From a bacterium Scap17 (GTDB lineage Bacteria > Pseudomonadota > Gammaproteobacteria > Pseudomonadales > Halomonadaceae), in contig VINJ01000001.1 in the NCBI GenBank assembly GCA_013376735.1, forward strand, positions 62,001 to 126,000: a stretch of 64,000 bases of DNA, in the 5' to 3' direction. Each line of letters opens with the position of its first letter. Within the stretch, counting starts at the first letter, position 1. The notes under the pieces were generated by a model. That model made no database searches. It had not been told where the DNA came from and saw only the letters and a list, made by a program, of their open reading frames with translations. Below, piece after piece: positions 47,290 through 56,207 of the stretch. The position numbers and the translations under genes were made by a program.

Positions 47290-47420
47290 CTGTCGCCGAG
47301 CAGGAGTTGCTCGGCGACTATTTTGCCAGGCGCATGTTTCCCGAGACCGCATTTGCCGCTAGCCTTGCCCCAGAAACCGCGTAACCGCGCGATCGGACCC
47401 AGTGTGTCGAGGAGAATGTC

Positions 47421-47837
47421 ATGCCCGTGATGAGCGCCGCCGCCATCGAGGATTTCCTCGATGAAGTCTTCCCCCAGCGTCTGGGGACCATCGAGGCCGT
47501 CGGCGATCGCTGGGCGACCATGGGGTTGGCCATCGAGGACGAGCACCTGCGTCCCGGCAGCTGCGTGTCCGGGCCGACGATGATGGCGCTGGCGGATGTC
47601 TGCCTGTATGTCGCGATTCTCGGCGAGATCGGCCCGGAGCCGATGGCCGTCACCAGTGACCTCAGTATCCACTTCCTGCGCCGTGCGCGCGGCGACCGCG
47701 ACCTGATGGCCACCGCGCGCATCCGCAAGCTGGGCCGGCGACTGGCTGTCGGCGAGATCGAGCTTTTCAGCCACGGTGACACCGACCCGGTCGCCATCGT
47801 GACCGCGACCTATACCTTGCCGGACAGCGATGACTGA
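47421..47837 (+). CDS. PaaI-type thioesterase (hotdog fold)
   Basis: A hotdog-fold thioesterase (138 aa) with the core RPGSCVSGPTMMALADVCLYVAILGEIGPEPMAVTSDLSIHFLRRA. The acidic residue in ALAD is the expected catalytic one. Such enzymes cleave acyl-CoA thioesters; the substrate is unknown. It is an isolated gene. A second Met four codons on (MSAAAIEDF) is an alternative start. Confidence 0.85.
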   Translation: MPVMSAAAIEDFLDEVFPQRLGTIEAVGDRWATMGLAIEDEHLRPGSCVSGPTMMALADVCLYVAILGEIGPEPMAVTSDLSIHFLRRARGDRDLMATARIRKLGRRLAVGEIELFSHGDTDPVAIVTATYTLPDSDD

Positions 47838-47863
47838 CCTCGGCAGCGTCACGGGGAAGCGCG

Positions 47864-48289
47864 CTACAGCTTGTTGATGTCCTTCTCCTCGCTGCCGCGC
47901 TGACGCCAGCCGGTGACGGCCAGGCTCAGCCAGCCGGCGATCAGCAGCAGGCCGCCGATGGGCGTGATGATGCCCAGCTGGGTGCGCGCCGTGGTCGCCA
48001 GGGCATACAGCGACCCCGAGAACATCAGGATGCCGGCGGCCCACAGCCCCAGCGTCAGCATCTGGCCGCGCAGCGGCTGCACCGAGCGCCAGGCGAGTAC
48101 CCCGACCGCCGCCAGCACGTGCCACATCTGATAGCGGACGCCGGTCTCGAACACGCGCAGCATGTCCGCGCTCAGGGTGCCGCGCAGGCCATGGCTGGCG
48201 AAGGCACCCAGTGCGACGGTGGACATGCCGGCCAGTCCCATGGCCAGCCACCAGTGGCGGGAGTGGGAGTCGTTGTGACGCATAGACAT
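47864..48289 (-). CDS. DUF423 membrane protein (YgdD family)
   Basis: A 141-aa protein with about four membrane helices and the family motif LGAFASHGLRGTLSADMLRVFETGVRYQMWHVLA. The function is not known. AAGGAATT precedes the start at 48289; an ATG six bases later is possible. Convergent with the thioesterase gene and divergent from thiS. Confidence 0.88.
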   Translation of the reverse strand: MSMRHNDSHSRHWWLAMGLAGMSTVALGAFASHGLRGTLSADMLRVFETGVRYQMWHVLAAVGVLAWRSVQPLRGQMLTLGLWAAGILMFSGSLYALATTARTQLGIITPIGGLLLIAGWLSLAVTGWRQRGSEEKDINKL

Positions 48290-48382
48290 TAATTCCTTGA
48301 GGGCAGATGGCGCGGCACGATGTGCCTACGCCTGTCCACGTAAAGCCGCTACAATAGCGGCCTCTTTTCGCGGGAGGACAGC

Positions 48383-48583
48383 ATGCAGATACAGCTCAAC
48401 GGTGAAGACCACGTGGTGGCGGACGACACGACGATTGCCGCCCTGGTCGAGAGTCTCGGTCTCCAGGGCCGCCGGCTGGCAGTGGAACGCAATGAAGACA
48501 TCGTGCCACGTAGCGCGCACGCCGACACCCGTCTGCATGCCGGTGACCGCATCGAGATCGTCCATGCCATCGGTGGTGGCTGA
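48383..48583 (+). CDS. thiS: Sulfur-carrier protein ThiS
   Basis: A 66-aa ubiquitin-fold sulfur carrier for the thiazole part of thiamine. The ending AIGGG carries the Gly-Gly that is adenylated and thiocarboxylated. MQIQLNGEDHVVADDTTIAALVESL and RLAVERNEDIVPRS fit the family. It is followed by thiG. A TACAAT at 48350 may be its -10 element. Confidence 0.95.
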   Translation: MQIQLNGEDHVVADDTTIAALVESLGLQGRRLAVERNEDIVPRSAHADTRLHAGDRIEIVHAIGGG

Positions 48584-48662
48584 TCCGTCCTGTTTCCAGG
48601 ATTGACACTTTTCACTACTCGCTCGCGCTCAGCGCGTTCACGTCCAGCTCGATGAGGTCATC

Positions 48663-49496
48663 ATGACAGACAGTTCTGCCCCGACATTGAACACCCCCGT
48701 CACCCAGGTCGCCGGCGACAGCCCGTTGATCGTCGCCGGTCGCGAGTTCTCCTCGCGCCTGCTGGTCGGTACCGGCAAGTACAAGGACATGGACGAGACA
48801 CGTTCCGCCATCGAGACCTCCGGCGCGGAAGTGGTCACCTTTGCGGTCCGCCGTACCAACCTGGGCCAGAACGCTGACGAGCCGAACCTGCTCGACGTGC
48901 TGTCACCGGATCGCTATACCTTCCTGCCCAACACCGCCGGCTGCTACAACGCGCGTGACGCGGTGCGTACCTGCAAGCTGGCCCGTGAACTGCTGGATGG
49001 CCACAACCTGGTCAAGCTGGAAGTGCTGGGCGATCAGGACACCCTGTATCCCAATATCGTCGAGACGCTCAAGGCCGCTGAAGCGCTGGTCGCCGATGGC
49101 TTCGACGTGATGGTGTATACCTCCGACGACCCCATCGTCGCGCGCCAGCTCGAGGAAATCGGCTGCTGCGCCATCATGCCGCTGGGCTCGCTGATCGGCT
49201 CCGGCCTCGGCATTCTCAACCCGCACACCCTATCGCTGATCATCGAGCGCGCCAATGTGCCGGTGCTGGTCGATGCCGGTCTGGGTACGGCGTCAGAAGC
49301 CGCCTTCGCCATGGAGCTGGGCTGTGATGGCGTGCTGATGAACAGCGCCATCGCCCACGCGCGCCAGCCGCTGTTGATGGCAGATGCCATGCGTCAGGCC
49401 GTGATTTCCGGCCGTGGTGCCTTCCTGGCCGGCCGCATGCCGACTCGCCTGACGGCACGTGCTTCTTCACCGGGCGCTGGCCTGATCACCGGCTGA
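48663..49496 (+). CDS. thiG: Thiazole synthase
   Basis: ThiG forms the thiazole phosphate of thiamine from deoxyxylulose 5-phosphate, ThiS-thiocarboxylate and an imine. The 277-aa protein has [12 protein letters not shown], the Schiff-base Lys in the region VKLEVLGD, the phosphate site [29 protein letters not shown]. It follows thiS by 79 bases, with trmB downstream; dxs, which makes a substrate, is elsewhere in this window. Confidence 0.96.
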   Translation: MTDSSAPTLNTPVTQVAGDSPLIVAGREFSSRLLVGTGKYKDMDETRSAIETSGAEVVTFAVRRTNLGQNADEPNLLDVLSPDRYTFLPNTAGCYNARDAVRTCKLARELLDGHNLVKLEVLGDQDTLYPNIVETLKAAEALVADGFDVMVYTSDDPIVARQLEEIGCCAIMPLGSLIGSGLGILNPHTLSLIIERANVPVLVDAGLGTASEAAFAMELGCDGVLMNSAIAHARQPLLMADAMRQAVISGRGAFLAGRMPTRLTARASSPGAGLITG

Positions 49497-49556
49497 GCCC
49501 TGAAACATTCGAATCCGATGCTCGCGCATCGTTCATGCAAAGACCAAGACGACCCC

Positions 49557-50396
49557 ATGACTGACGAGACTTCCAAGCCGCAGGACGACATGTCCACTTC
49601 TGCTCCCGCTGACGATGCGCAGCAAGAGAGTGTGCAGAACGAGAGCGCGCAGCCCGAGGGCGTGCAGACCGAAAGCGCGCCAGCGTCCCCTTCCGTTGCC
49701 GATGAAGCCGTCGCCCGCAAGCGTGGCATCAAGAGCTACGTGATTCGTGGTGGCCGCATGACCCAGGCCCAGACCCGCGGGCTCGAAGAGGTCTTTCCGC
49801 GCCTTGGCCTGCGTCACGAGCAGGGCGAGCTGGATCTCGAAGCGCTGTTCGGGCGTCGGGCGCCGCTGGTGATCGAAGTCGGCTTCGGCATGGGCAAGTC
49901 ACTGTGTGAACAGGCGCAGGCCAACCCTGACACCGACTTCATCGGCATCGAAGTGCACGCGCCGGGCGTCGGCAAGCTGCTGGATGATGTCGACAAGCTG
50001 GGCCTGACCAACCTGCGTGTCTATCGTCACGACGCGCTGGAAGTGCTGGCGGATTGCGTGCCGGCCGGTTGCGCCGACACCTTCCAGCTGTTCTTCCCGG
50101 ACCCGTGGCCGAAGAAGAAGCATCACAAGCGTCGTATCGTTCAGCCGGCCTTCGTCGAGCTGGTGCGTCGTGTGCTCAAGCCGGGCGGCCACTTCCACAT
50201 GGCCACCGACTGGGCCAACTACGCCGAAGCGATGGCGGAAGAGATGGCCGAAGCGCCGGGCTTTGCCAACACCGCTCCGGCGGAAACCGCACCCTATGTG
50301 CCGCGTCCGGACTTCCGTCCGCTGACCAAGTTCGAACAGCGCGGCGAGCGTCTCGGCCACGGCGTGTGGGACCTGATCTTCGTCAAGCAGGACTGA
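49557..50396 (+). CDS. trmB: tRNA (guanine(46)-N7)-methyltransferase
   Basis: TrmB adds a methyl group at N7 of G46 in tRNA. The 279-aa protein has a 55-residue Ser/Glu/Gln-rich N-terminal extension, then [20 protein letters not shown], the SAM motif [32 protein letters not shown], and the hallmark [21 protein letters not shown]. The thiS-thiG-trmB order is seen in Pseudomonas. An upstream in-frame start at 49518 is unlikely. Confidence 0.96.
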   Translation: MTDETSKPQDDMSTSAPADDAQQESVQNESAQPEGVQTESAPASPSVADEAVARKRGIKSYVIRGGRMTQAQTRGLEEVFPRLGLRHEQGELDLEALFGRRAPLVIEVGFGMGKSLCEQAQANPDTDFIGIEVHAPGVGKLLDDVDKLGLTNLRVYRHDALEVLADCVPAGCADTFQLFFPDPWPKKKHHKRRIVQPAFVELVRRVLKPGGHFHMATDWANYAEAMAEEMAEAPGFANTAPAETAPYVPRPDFRPLTKFEQRGERLGHGVWDLIFVKQD

Positions 50397-50524
50397 TCAG
50401 CGCCTCGTGCGCAGTGGCGGCGTCATCCTGACGCTGCATCGCGGCCGCCTTCGGGTGGCCGCTTGCGTGTGAGGCCCACCGCTTTTTCCCTTCTCTTCCC
50501 ACTTCGTCCCGAGAGTTGCTGACC

Positions 50525-51433
50525 ATGACGACGCCTACCGCTGACTCGGCTGATCGCCCGACCATGACCCCGCTGACGGCCCTCACCTGTCCGCTGGATG
50601 CCCAGCCGCTGGTACGTGATGGCCAGAGCTGGTGCTGTGCCGACGGGCATCGCTTCGATATCGCACGCCAGGGGCATGTCAATCTGCTGCCGGTGCAGCG
50701 CAAACGCAGCCTGGACCCCGGCGACAGCAAGGCGATGGTCAGTGCCCGCCAGCGCCTGTTCGCCCTCGGCGGCTATCAGCCGCTGGCGGCGGCCCTGGCC
50801 CGTCGTGTGCTGGCATTGGCTGCGGCCCAGACGTCGCTGGCCGTGCTGGATGCCGGTTGCGGCGAAGGCTTCTATCTGCGTCAGCTGGCGTGCGCTGCCG
50901 GTGAGCGGGATTTCTCGCTGACGGCGGCGGGGGTGGATATCTCCAAACATGCGGTGCTGGCCGCGGCGAAGCAATCACGTGATGCCGCTTGGCTGGTGGG
51001 CACCAACGCCGCCCTGCCGCTGGAGGATGCCTGTGTGGATGTCGTCATCTGCGCCTTCGGCTTCCCTGTCTGGCAGGAATTCGCGCGTGTCCTCAAGCCC
51101 GGTGGCCACGTCGTGCTGCTGGAGGCGGGGGCCGAGCACCTGCTGGCGTTGCGCAGGATTCTCTACCGCGAGCTGAAGCCCGCGCGTGGCGAGGCCGGAC
51201 TGAGCGCTGCCGAGTCCGCGGGCTTCGCCATCAGCGGCGAGGTCGAGCATCTGCATGCGGGGCTGTCATTGACCAGCAATGAGCAGATTCGGGACCTGCT
51301 GACCATGACCCCGCATCTGTATCGCGCCGAGCGTGATGGCCTGGCACGTGCGGAAGCCATGACGGCGTTGGAGGTCGAATTGCATGCGGAGCTGAGGGTG
51401 TTCTCGCTAGAGGATGTACAAGATAAAACTTAA
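50525..51433 (+). CDS. rlmA: 23S rRNA (guanine(745)-N(1))-methyltransferase RlmA
   Basis: RlmA methylates G745 of 23S rRNA. The protein (302 aa) shows the N-terminal zinc-ribbon (CPLDAQPLV...WCCADGHRFD), then ARQGHVNLLPVQ, and a Rossmann SAM domain [39 protein letters not shown]. The start at 50525 is the first ATG; TTG at 50516 is also in frame. It is followed by the Fur-box promoter. Confidence 0.94.
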   Translation: MTTPTADSADRPTMTPLTALTCPLDAQPLVRDGQSWCCADGHRFDIARQGHVNLLPVQRKRSLDPGDSKAMVSARQRLFALGGYQPLAAALARRVLALAAAQTSLAVLDAGCGEGFYLRQLACAAGERDFSLTAAGVDISKHAVLAAAKQSRDAAWLVGTNAALPLEDACVDVVICAFGFPVWQEFARVLKPGGHVVLLEAGAEHLLALRRILYRELKPARGEAGLSAAESAGFAISGEVEHLHAGLSLTSNEQIRDLLTMTPHLYRAERDGLARAEAMTALEVELHAELRVFSLEDVQDKT

Positions 51434-51455
51434 ATAGAAATTCTTCGCATTTGCC

Positions 51456-51484
51456 TTGCAAAAGCAAATGAGAATGATTATCTT
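51456..51484 (+). promoter_or_regulatory. Promoter overlapped by a Fur box
   Basis: TTGCAA and TATCTT lie 17 bases apart (51456-51461 and 51479-51484). The 19-mer GCAAATGAGAATGATTATC (51464-51482) agrees with the Fur box GATAATGATAATCATTATC at 15 of 19 positions and covers the spacer and -10, the standard position for repression by Fe-Fur. Confidence 0.8.
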
Positions 51485-51490
51485 GTATGT

Positions 51491-51620
51491 GCGGTGTCCG
51501 GGCAGACATCGCAGGGCGCAAGCCCAGCCGTAGCGGCGGAGTCAGGCCCCCGCTACGGTGTTTCTCCTCATCAAGCTAGTCACGGTCTTGGGCATCCTCA
51601 TCTGGGGATGCCCTTTTTGT
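51491..51620 (+). ncRNA. Candidate Fur-regulated small RNA
   Basis: From the predicted transcript start about 51491 to the terminator there is no gene, but there is structure: GGGC-GCAA-GCCC (51514-51525, a GNRA tetraloop), a 9-bp stem CCGTAGCGG / CCGCTACGG (51528-51558), a single-stranded CU-rich stretch TGTTTCTCCTCATC (51559-51572) that could pair with ribosome sites, and a Rho-independent terminator (51590-51620, stem GGGCATCC / GGATGCCC, then five T) active only on the plus strand. The arrangement resembles RyhB/PrrF-type iron-sparing RNAs, though sequence identity with them is not claimed. It could also be an untranslated region of rlmA, but the promoter argues against that. Confidence 0.62.
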
Positions 51621-51674
51621 TGTGCGCTGCGCACACGGTGGGGACTCAAGGCGCTTTTCGAATGTTCGGTCGTC

Positions 51675-51720
51675 AGCTCGACAGCTCGACAGGAGCTCAG
51701 GTCGACAGGAGCTCAGGTCG
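51675..51720. repeat. Tandem 8- and 16-bp repeats at the end of the AEC gene
   Basis: AGCTCGAC occurs twice in tandem, followed by two 16-bp units like AGGAGCTCAGGTCGAC. The second covers the stop codon of the AEC transporter gene. Confidence 0.8.
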
Positions 51721-52642
51721 CCAGCCACAGGGGCAGGGTCAGCATCGCCAGCAGCGTCTGGGCGGTGATCAAGGCCGCCATCAGCTCGGCATTGCCGCCC
51801 AGCTGGCGGGCCAGAATATAGGCGGAGGTCGCGGTGGGCAGCGCCGCGAACAGAATCGCCACATCGCGCGCCACCCCCTCGAGGCCGAACCATCGGCAGA
51901 GCACGACCACCAGTGCCGGCATCGCCAGCAGCTTCAGCAGGCTTGCCAGCCACGCCACGCTGCCACTGCTGACCAGCACACGCGGGCGCAGCGCCACGCC
52001 CACCGCGACCAGGCCGAGCGGCAAGGCGGCGCGCCCCAGCAGGCTGATGGCGTCGCCACTCCAGCCCGGCAAGCCGATGCCGCTCAGGTTGAGGGCCGTG
52101 CCGGCCAGACACGCCAGTACCAGCGGGTTGCGGGTCAGCGCCTTGAGCGAGCGCAGCAGGCCGCCTTCGCCCAGGGTGCCAGCCCCGATGAAGGCCATCA
52201 CGCACAGCAGGTTGGCGGCAGGCACCATCATCGCCAGCGCCACGGCCGCGACGGTCGCCCCGGCGCTGTCATGCAGCGCTGCTGCCCCGGCCACACCGAC
52301 GTAGCTGTTGAAGCGGATGCTGCCCTGGAAGAGCGAGGTAAAGGAGGCGGCGTCGCCCATATGGCGGCTCAGCCAGTCTGGCGCGTGACGCCAGCTCAGC
52401 CATAGCGCGGCGGCGAACAGCAGCATCGCGCCCAGCATCACGCTGGCCAGCGCCACGACCGGCACGCTGGCCATGTCGGCACGTGCCAACGTGGACACCA
52501 GCATGGCAGGGAACAGCACGTAATAGATCAGGCGTTCCAGTTCGCTCCAGAAGCCTTCGCCGGGGAAGCGCTTCCACCCGAGCAGCGCCCCGGCGAGGAT
52601 CAACAGGAAGAGGGGGCCGAGCGCCTGCTGTACACTTGCCAT
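51713..52642 (-). CDS. AEC-family transporter (auxin efflux carrier type)
   Basis: A membrane protein with about ten helices (309 aa), with LIYYVLFPAMLVSTLAR near residue 40, ASFTSLFQGSIRFNSYVGVAGA and LFAALPTATSAYILARQLGG. The latter motif is typical for the AEC family, in which bacterial members carry malate, malonate or similar acids. The substrate is unknown. It is a single gene; the nearest upstream gene is divergent. Confidence 0.88.
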   Translation of the reverse strand: MASVQQALGPLFLLILAGALLGWKRFPGEGFWSELERLIYYVLFPAMLVSTLARADMASVPVVALASVMLGAMLLFAAALWLSWRHAPDWLSRHMGDAASFTSLFQGSIRFNSYVGVAGAAALHDSAGATVAAVALAMMVPAANLLCVMAFIGAGTLGEGGLLRSLKALTRNPLVLACLAGTALNLSGIGLPGWSGDAISLLGRAALPLGLVAVGVALRPRVLVSSGSVAWLASLLKLLAMPALVVVLCRWFGLEGVARDVAILFAALPTATSAYILARQLGGNAELMAALITAQTLLAMLTLPLWLAT

Positions 52643-52909
52643 GCTGACTCCTTGTCGGGGCTGAGTGCGAATGCCTTGAGAGCGACGTGGTGTGCGCGTG
52701 ACATGATGTCTCGCCTACTGCCGCGGTGAGGCGGGCTGGTAAGCTTGTCATGACTCGCTCAGCGCTGCACTTGGACTCAGGTCTTGTTCGCCGGCCACGC
52801 GTTGCCGTCATGCCGTGTCTGAGCGCAGACCATTCCCATCACGTCACTTTCTTTCCCATTCGGGGCGCCTTGCCTGTCGATGCGCTGCCGGACCGTTGCC
52901 GGAACTGCC

Positions 52910-53503
52910 ATGTATCGCGTAGAAGAAGACAATGCCCGCCCGCGGCTGCTCAATCTGCTGATCATCGTCACGCTGATCACCATCGTGGTCTCGCTGTATT
53001 ACCTGCTCGACTATTACCTGGTACGCGATGGCAGCAACGGCAAGGTGACCTGGTTTGCGCCCAATCAGTCCTGCGAGCTCAATCATGCCCCCTGTACTGC
53101 CGAACTGGGCCGCTTCGGGCGTATTACCCTGGCGCTGGACGGTGATATCAGTCCGCTGACACCGCTGGGCATTCGCGTGATGACGGAGGGCGTCTCACCG
53201 GAGGGGGTCGAGGTGGATTTCATCGGCCGCCATATGGACATGGGCGTGAAGCGCAGCGTGCTGAGCACCACCGATGCCCAGAGCCTCGAACGCCAGCATT
53301 GGCAGGGGGAAGGGCAGCTGGGGTTCTGCAGCAGCGCGACCATGGCGTGGCGTGCGCAGGTGATCGTGACCACCGAGCTTGGCCGACTGGGCAGCTGGTT
53401 CGATTTCGATAGCCATCCCCGGGCCACCACGGCGGAGCAGCTAGAAAGCTCGGTCGATCAATTGTTTCGCCGTGATACCCGCCCGACGCATCAGGGCAGC
53501 TAG
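52910..53503 (+). CDS. Hypothetical membrane protein beside the SCO gene
   Basis: I do not recognise this 197-aa protein. It has one N-terminal membrane helix (about residues 14-32, LLNLLIIVTLITIVVSLYYLL) and an extracytoplasmic domain of about 160 residues with three Cys: a CELNHAPC pair and a later FCSS. It lies 64 bases upstream of the SCO1/SenC gene, so it may help in copper delivery or cytochrome oxidase assembly. This rests only on the neighbourhood. Confidence 0.65.
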   Translation: MYRVEEDNARPRLLNLLIIVTLITIVVSLYYLLDYYLVRDGSNGKVTWFAPNQSCELNHAPCTAELGRFGRITLALDGDISPLTPLGIRVMTEGVSPEGVEVDFIGRHMDMGVKRSVLSTTDAQSLERQHWQGEGQLGFCSSATMAWRAQVIVTTELGRLGSWFDFDSHPRATTAEQLESSVDQLFRRDTRPTHQGS

Positions 53504-53567
53504 CCGTTGGCGTTGAGCCCGGCCGGCAGGGACGTCGTTTCAGGCATGAAGGCACCGGGAGGCAGGG

Positions 53568-54284
53568 ATGGGCGCAGAGCGAAAGTCACAGGACGGGCAG
53601 GCAGGCACTCGCCGACAAGAGAGCCATCAGCTCGACAAGGGCGTCGCCAGACGCTGGTGGCTGCTGGGCGCCATCGGCCTGGCGGCCGTGATCGGAGCCG
53701 GTGTCGCCTGGCAGCAGGCGCAGCAGGACCTGGCGCCGGTCGCGGGGATGCAGGCCTGGGCCAGTCTGGGCGGTCCCATCCAGCTCGAATCGCAGCAGGG
53801 TGACTTCACACTCGCGGAGGTCACGATGGGCGAGGCCGCAGATGCGCAGGCCACGCCGGTCGTCGCACTCTACTTCGGCTATACCCAGTGCCCGGATGTC
53901 TGCCCGATGACGCTGGCGGCGCTGCGTCAGGTGATGTCTGAACTGCCACCCCAGGCGGCGGCGCGCGTGGTGCCGGTGATGGTGTCGCTGGACCCCGAGC
54001 GCGACACGCCTGCCCGGCTGGCCGAGTACACCGGGCACTTCGGGCCACGCTTTCAGGGCATCACCGGCAGTCAGGCGGCACTCGCCGATGTGGCGCGGCG
54101 TTATGGCGTCAGCTATCGACGTGTCGAGGCACAGGACTCCGCGCTGGGTTACACCATCGATCATGGTGCCGCGCTCTATCTCGTCTCTGCCCAGGGGCGC
54201 ATCTACGATCGTATTCCGTTCACGCCGGGGCCGGCCGGTGTTCGCGCTGGCGTGACGCGCGTCCTGAGCGCGACCGCTGATTGA
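53568..54284 (+). CDS. SCO1/SenC-family protein
   Basis: A membrane-anchored thioredoxin-fold protein (238 aa) for copper insertion into cytochrome c oxidase. One helix at about residues 30-48 is followed by the SCO fold with the copper-binding CPDVCP (about residue 111) and the third ligand His in DHGAALYLV. The N-terminal 28 residues are polar. ATG at 53568 with GGAGG-like upstream. It follows the hypothetical gene in the same direction. Confidence 0.92.
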   Translation: MGAERKSQDGQAGTRRQESHQLDKGVARRWWLLGAIGLAAVIGAGVAWQQAQQDLAPVAGMQAWASLGGPIQLESQQGDFTLAEVTMGEAADAQATPVVALYFGYTQCPDVCPMTLAALRQVMSELPPQAAARVVPVMVSLDPERDTPARLAEYTGHFGPRFQGITGSQAALADVARRYGVSYRRVEAQDSALGYTIDHGAALYLVSAQGRIYDRIPFTPGPAGVRAGVTRVLSATAD

Positions 54285-54659
54285 GCCCTGCGTGGCACCC
54301 GCTGAATGCGCCGCGTCTTGAGGCCTTTCTCAGAGGTGAAATACACATTGTCCACAAGTTGGCAAGCGCTCGAGGAAAATTTTGTGGATAATCATGACGC
54401 CTCGAACATGCAACGCAGTGTCGTCAAGTGCTGATTTATAAAGGCTATTAAAAACAAACTGTTACGTGATATCGACTAAAAATATCAAGTCAGTGGTTGC
54501 TTTGCGTTCAACCAGCATCACTGCCGCGACAGGCACCGGAAAGGCCGGTTGTCAACCTGTGGTCAATAGCTTCCCCACAGATTTATCCACAGGCTGGCGG
54601 CGTCCGTACAGGGATTTCTGGAGTGGAGAACCAGCGGACATCCGCCATTGCCAGAAACG
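54285..54659. other. AT-rich gap with DnaA boxes
   Basis: Two perfect DnaA boxes, TTATCCACA at 54583-54591 (plus) and the reverse at 54383-54391, and one near-match TTGTCCACA at 54348-54356 flank an AT-rich stretch (about 54430-54490). No gene is seen. It may be a DnaA-binding region, or with less support a replication origin; no dnaA, gyrB or mnmG lies in this window. Confidence 0.55.
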
Positions 54660-54690
54660 CAAAGAGCCGCCCGATGGGCGGCTCTTTCGT
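54660..54690. terminator. Bidirectional terminator beyond the FKBP gene
   Basis: AAAGAGCCGCCC / GGGCGGCTCTTT with a GAT loop lies 55 bases past the isomerase stop on the minus strand. Confidence 0.85.
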
Positions 54691-54744
54691 TGCTACCGGC
54701 AGCAGTGCTTGCCGGTTACCAGCAGGGGGAGGCTTACGCCGCCA

Positions 54745-55452
54745 TTACTGCTTTGCGTCGGCCTTGGTCACGTCGAGCAGCTCGACCTTGAAGGTCAGCG
54801 TCTCGTTCGGGCCGATCGGGCCGCCGGTGCCAGCCTTGCCGTAGGCAAGCTCGGCCGGGACATAGAGCATCCAGGTATCGCCGACGCTCATTTCCTGCAG
54901 TGCTTCCTGCCAACCCTTGATGACCTGGTTGACCTTGAAGCTGACCGGCTCGCCACGCTGGTAGGAGCTGTCGAAGACGGTGCCGTCCAGCAGCTTGCCT
55001 TCATAGTTCACCTTGACGGTATCTTCAGCGGACGGGGTCGCGCCGTCTCCGGATTCCAGCACCTTGTACTGCAGGCCGGAATCCAGGGTCTTCACGCCGT
55101 CCTTCTTGGCGTTGTCGGCGAGGAACTTGTCACCCTCTGCCTTGTTGTCGGTCGCTTCCTGCTCGACCATCTTCTTCTGCTCTTCCATCTTCTTCTGCTG
55201 GAAGCGGGAAAGCGAATCCGCGATTTCCTGGTCGCTCATCTTCATGTCGCCTTTGGCGTAGACATCACGCACGGCTTGAGTGAAGGCGTCGAGATCCAGA
55301 TCGGTGATGTCCTGGGAGAGGCTCTTGCCCAGAGTTGCGCCGATGCCATAGCTGAGCTGTGCCTGCTCGTCTGCGAGGCTGTCATCGGCGGCAAAGCTGA
55401 ACGGGGTGACCAGGAGGGCGCCGAGCGCGACGGCACTGACCAGCTGTTTCAT
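54745..55452 (-). CDS. FKBP-type peptidyl-prolyl isomerase (Mip/FklB type)
   Basis: The 235-aa protein has a signal peptide (about residues 1-21, ending FSFAA), a helical dimerisation domain (about 25-120, with KMEEQKKMVEQEA) and an FKBP domain with DTVKVNYEGKLLDGTVFDSSYQRGEPVSFKVNQVIKGW and WMLYVPAELAYGKAG. It belongs to the Mip/FkpA type that folds exported proteins. The frame continues further upstream, but 55452 gives the signal peptide, with a good ribosome site (AAGGAG). Confidence 0.94.
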   Translation of the reverse strand: MKQLVSAVALGALLVTPFSFAADDSLADEQAQLSYGIGATLGKSLSQDITDLDLDAFTQAVRDVYAKGDMKMSDQEIADSLSRFQQKKMEEQKKMVEQEATDNKAEGDKFLADNAKKDGVKTLDSGLQYKVLESGDGATPSAEDTVKVNYEGKLLDGTVFDSSYQRGEPVSFKVNQVIKGWQEALQEMSVGDTWMLYVPAELAYGKAGTGGPIGPNETLTFKVELLDVTKADAKQ

Positions 55453-55591
55453 GAAAACTCCTTCAGGATGGAATGGGCCTGAGACGGGCCCGAAACACGC
55501 AATTGACACCGAGGCGGCATGGCCTGCCTCGGGCACTAGTGTTACTCCGACTCTACCAGCCGCGTACAAGTTCCGCATCTCGCTGGCGTTG

Positions 55592-56197
55592 TCAGGCGCT
55601 GACGGGCACGCGGGCCAGTGCCAGTCTGCGCAGGGCGCGTGCCGTCGGGTGATCCCCCACGGCGAGCGTCGTCTTGCCGCTCAACAGAGCCAGTGATTGT
55701 TGAAAGGCCTGCAGCGGGTCCGCGACATGCGCGAAGGGCGCCCGCAGGCCGGTCGCACCTTCGGCTGACGACAGTGCAGGACTCAGCTCTTCCAGCTGGG
55801 CGAGGGTCTCCTGCTCGGCGGACAGCTCGCAGGCCTTGAGCTGCTGATAGAGGCGTTCCAGGCGTTGCACCGCGGCCGGGTCCTGGGTCGCGGGCAGTGT
55901 CGTCAGCTCCTGTTTCAGCTGGCGGCGGCGCTCGCGCAGCATGGCGGTCATCCAGCCCTGCCAGTCGCGCACGTCTTCCAGCAGGCGAGTGGGCGAGGCG
56001 GCCAGGGCGATGCCGTGGGCGGACAGCCAGTGAATCCACAGCAGCTCGCAGACATCGAGTCCCGCCTCGTTCTGCAGCAGCAGGCAGGTACTCATCATGT
56101 CCGGCGTCGGCTGAGAGTTGCCCGCAGAGCCGACCTCGCCGGGCAGGGCATACAGAGACAGCGCGTAGTCCCACAATCCGATAGAATATGCGCCCAT
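55592..56197 (-). CDS. TIGR02444-family protein
   Basis: A 201-aa cytosolic protein of the TIGR02444 family (unknown function). N-terminal LWDYALSLYALPG and CLLLQNEAGLDVCELLWIHWLSAHG are diagnostic. The C-terminal 60 residues are variable. The frame is open far upstream through a 24-bp repeat tract, so the start could be earlier; GAAGAGG precedes the ATG at 56197. It is divergent from the ABC-F gene, a pairing known from Pseudomonas. Confidence 0.85.
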   Translation of the reverse strand: MGAYSIGLWDYALSLYALPGEVGSAGNSQPTPDMMSTCLLLQNEAGLDVCELLWIHWLSAHGIALAASPTRLLEDVRDWQGWMTAMLRERRRQLKQELTTLPATQDPAAVQRLERLYQQLKACELSAEQETLAQLEELSPALSSAEGATGLRAPFAHVADPLQAFQQSLALLSGKTTLAVGDHPTARALRRLALARVPVSA

Positions 56198-56207
56198 CAA
56201 GTCGGCC

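Noticed and set aside
45163-47352. A 729-codon minus-strand open frame covering malate synthase
   Set aside because: It is antisense to the clearly homologous glcB, has no known domain, and arises from GC-rich codon bias.
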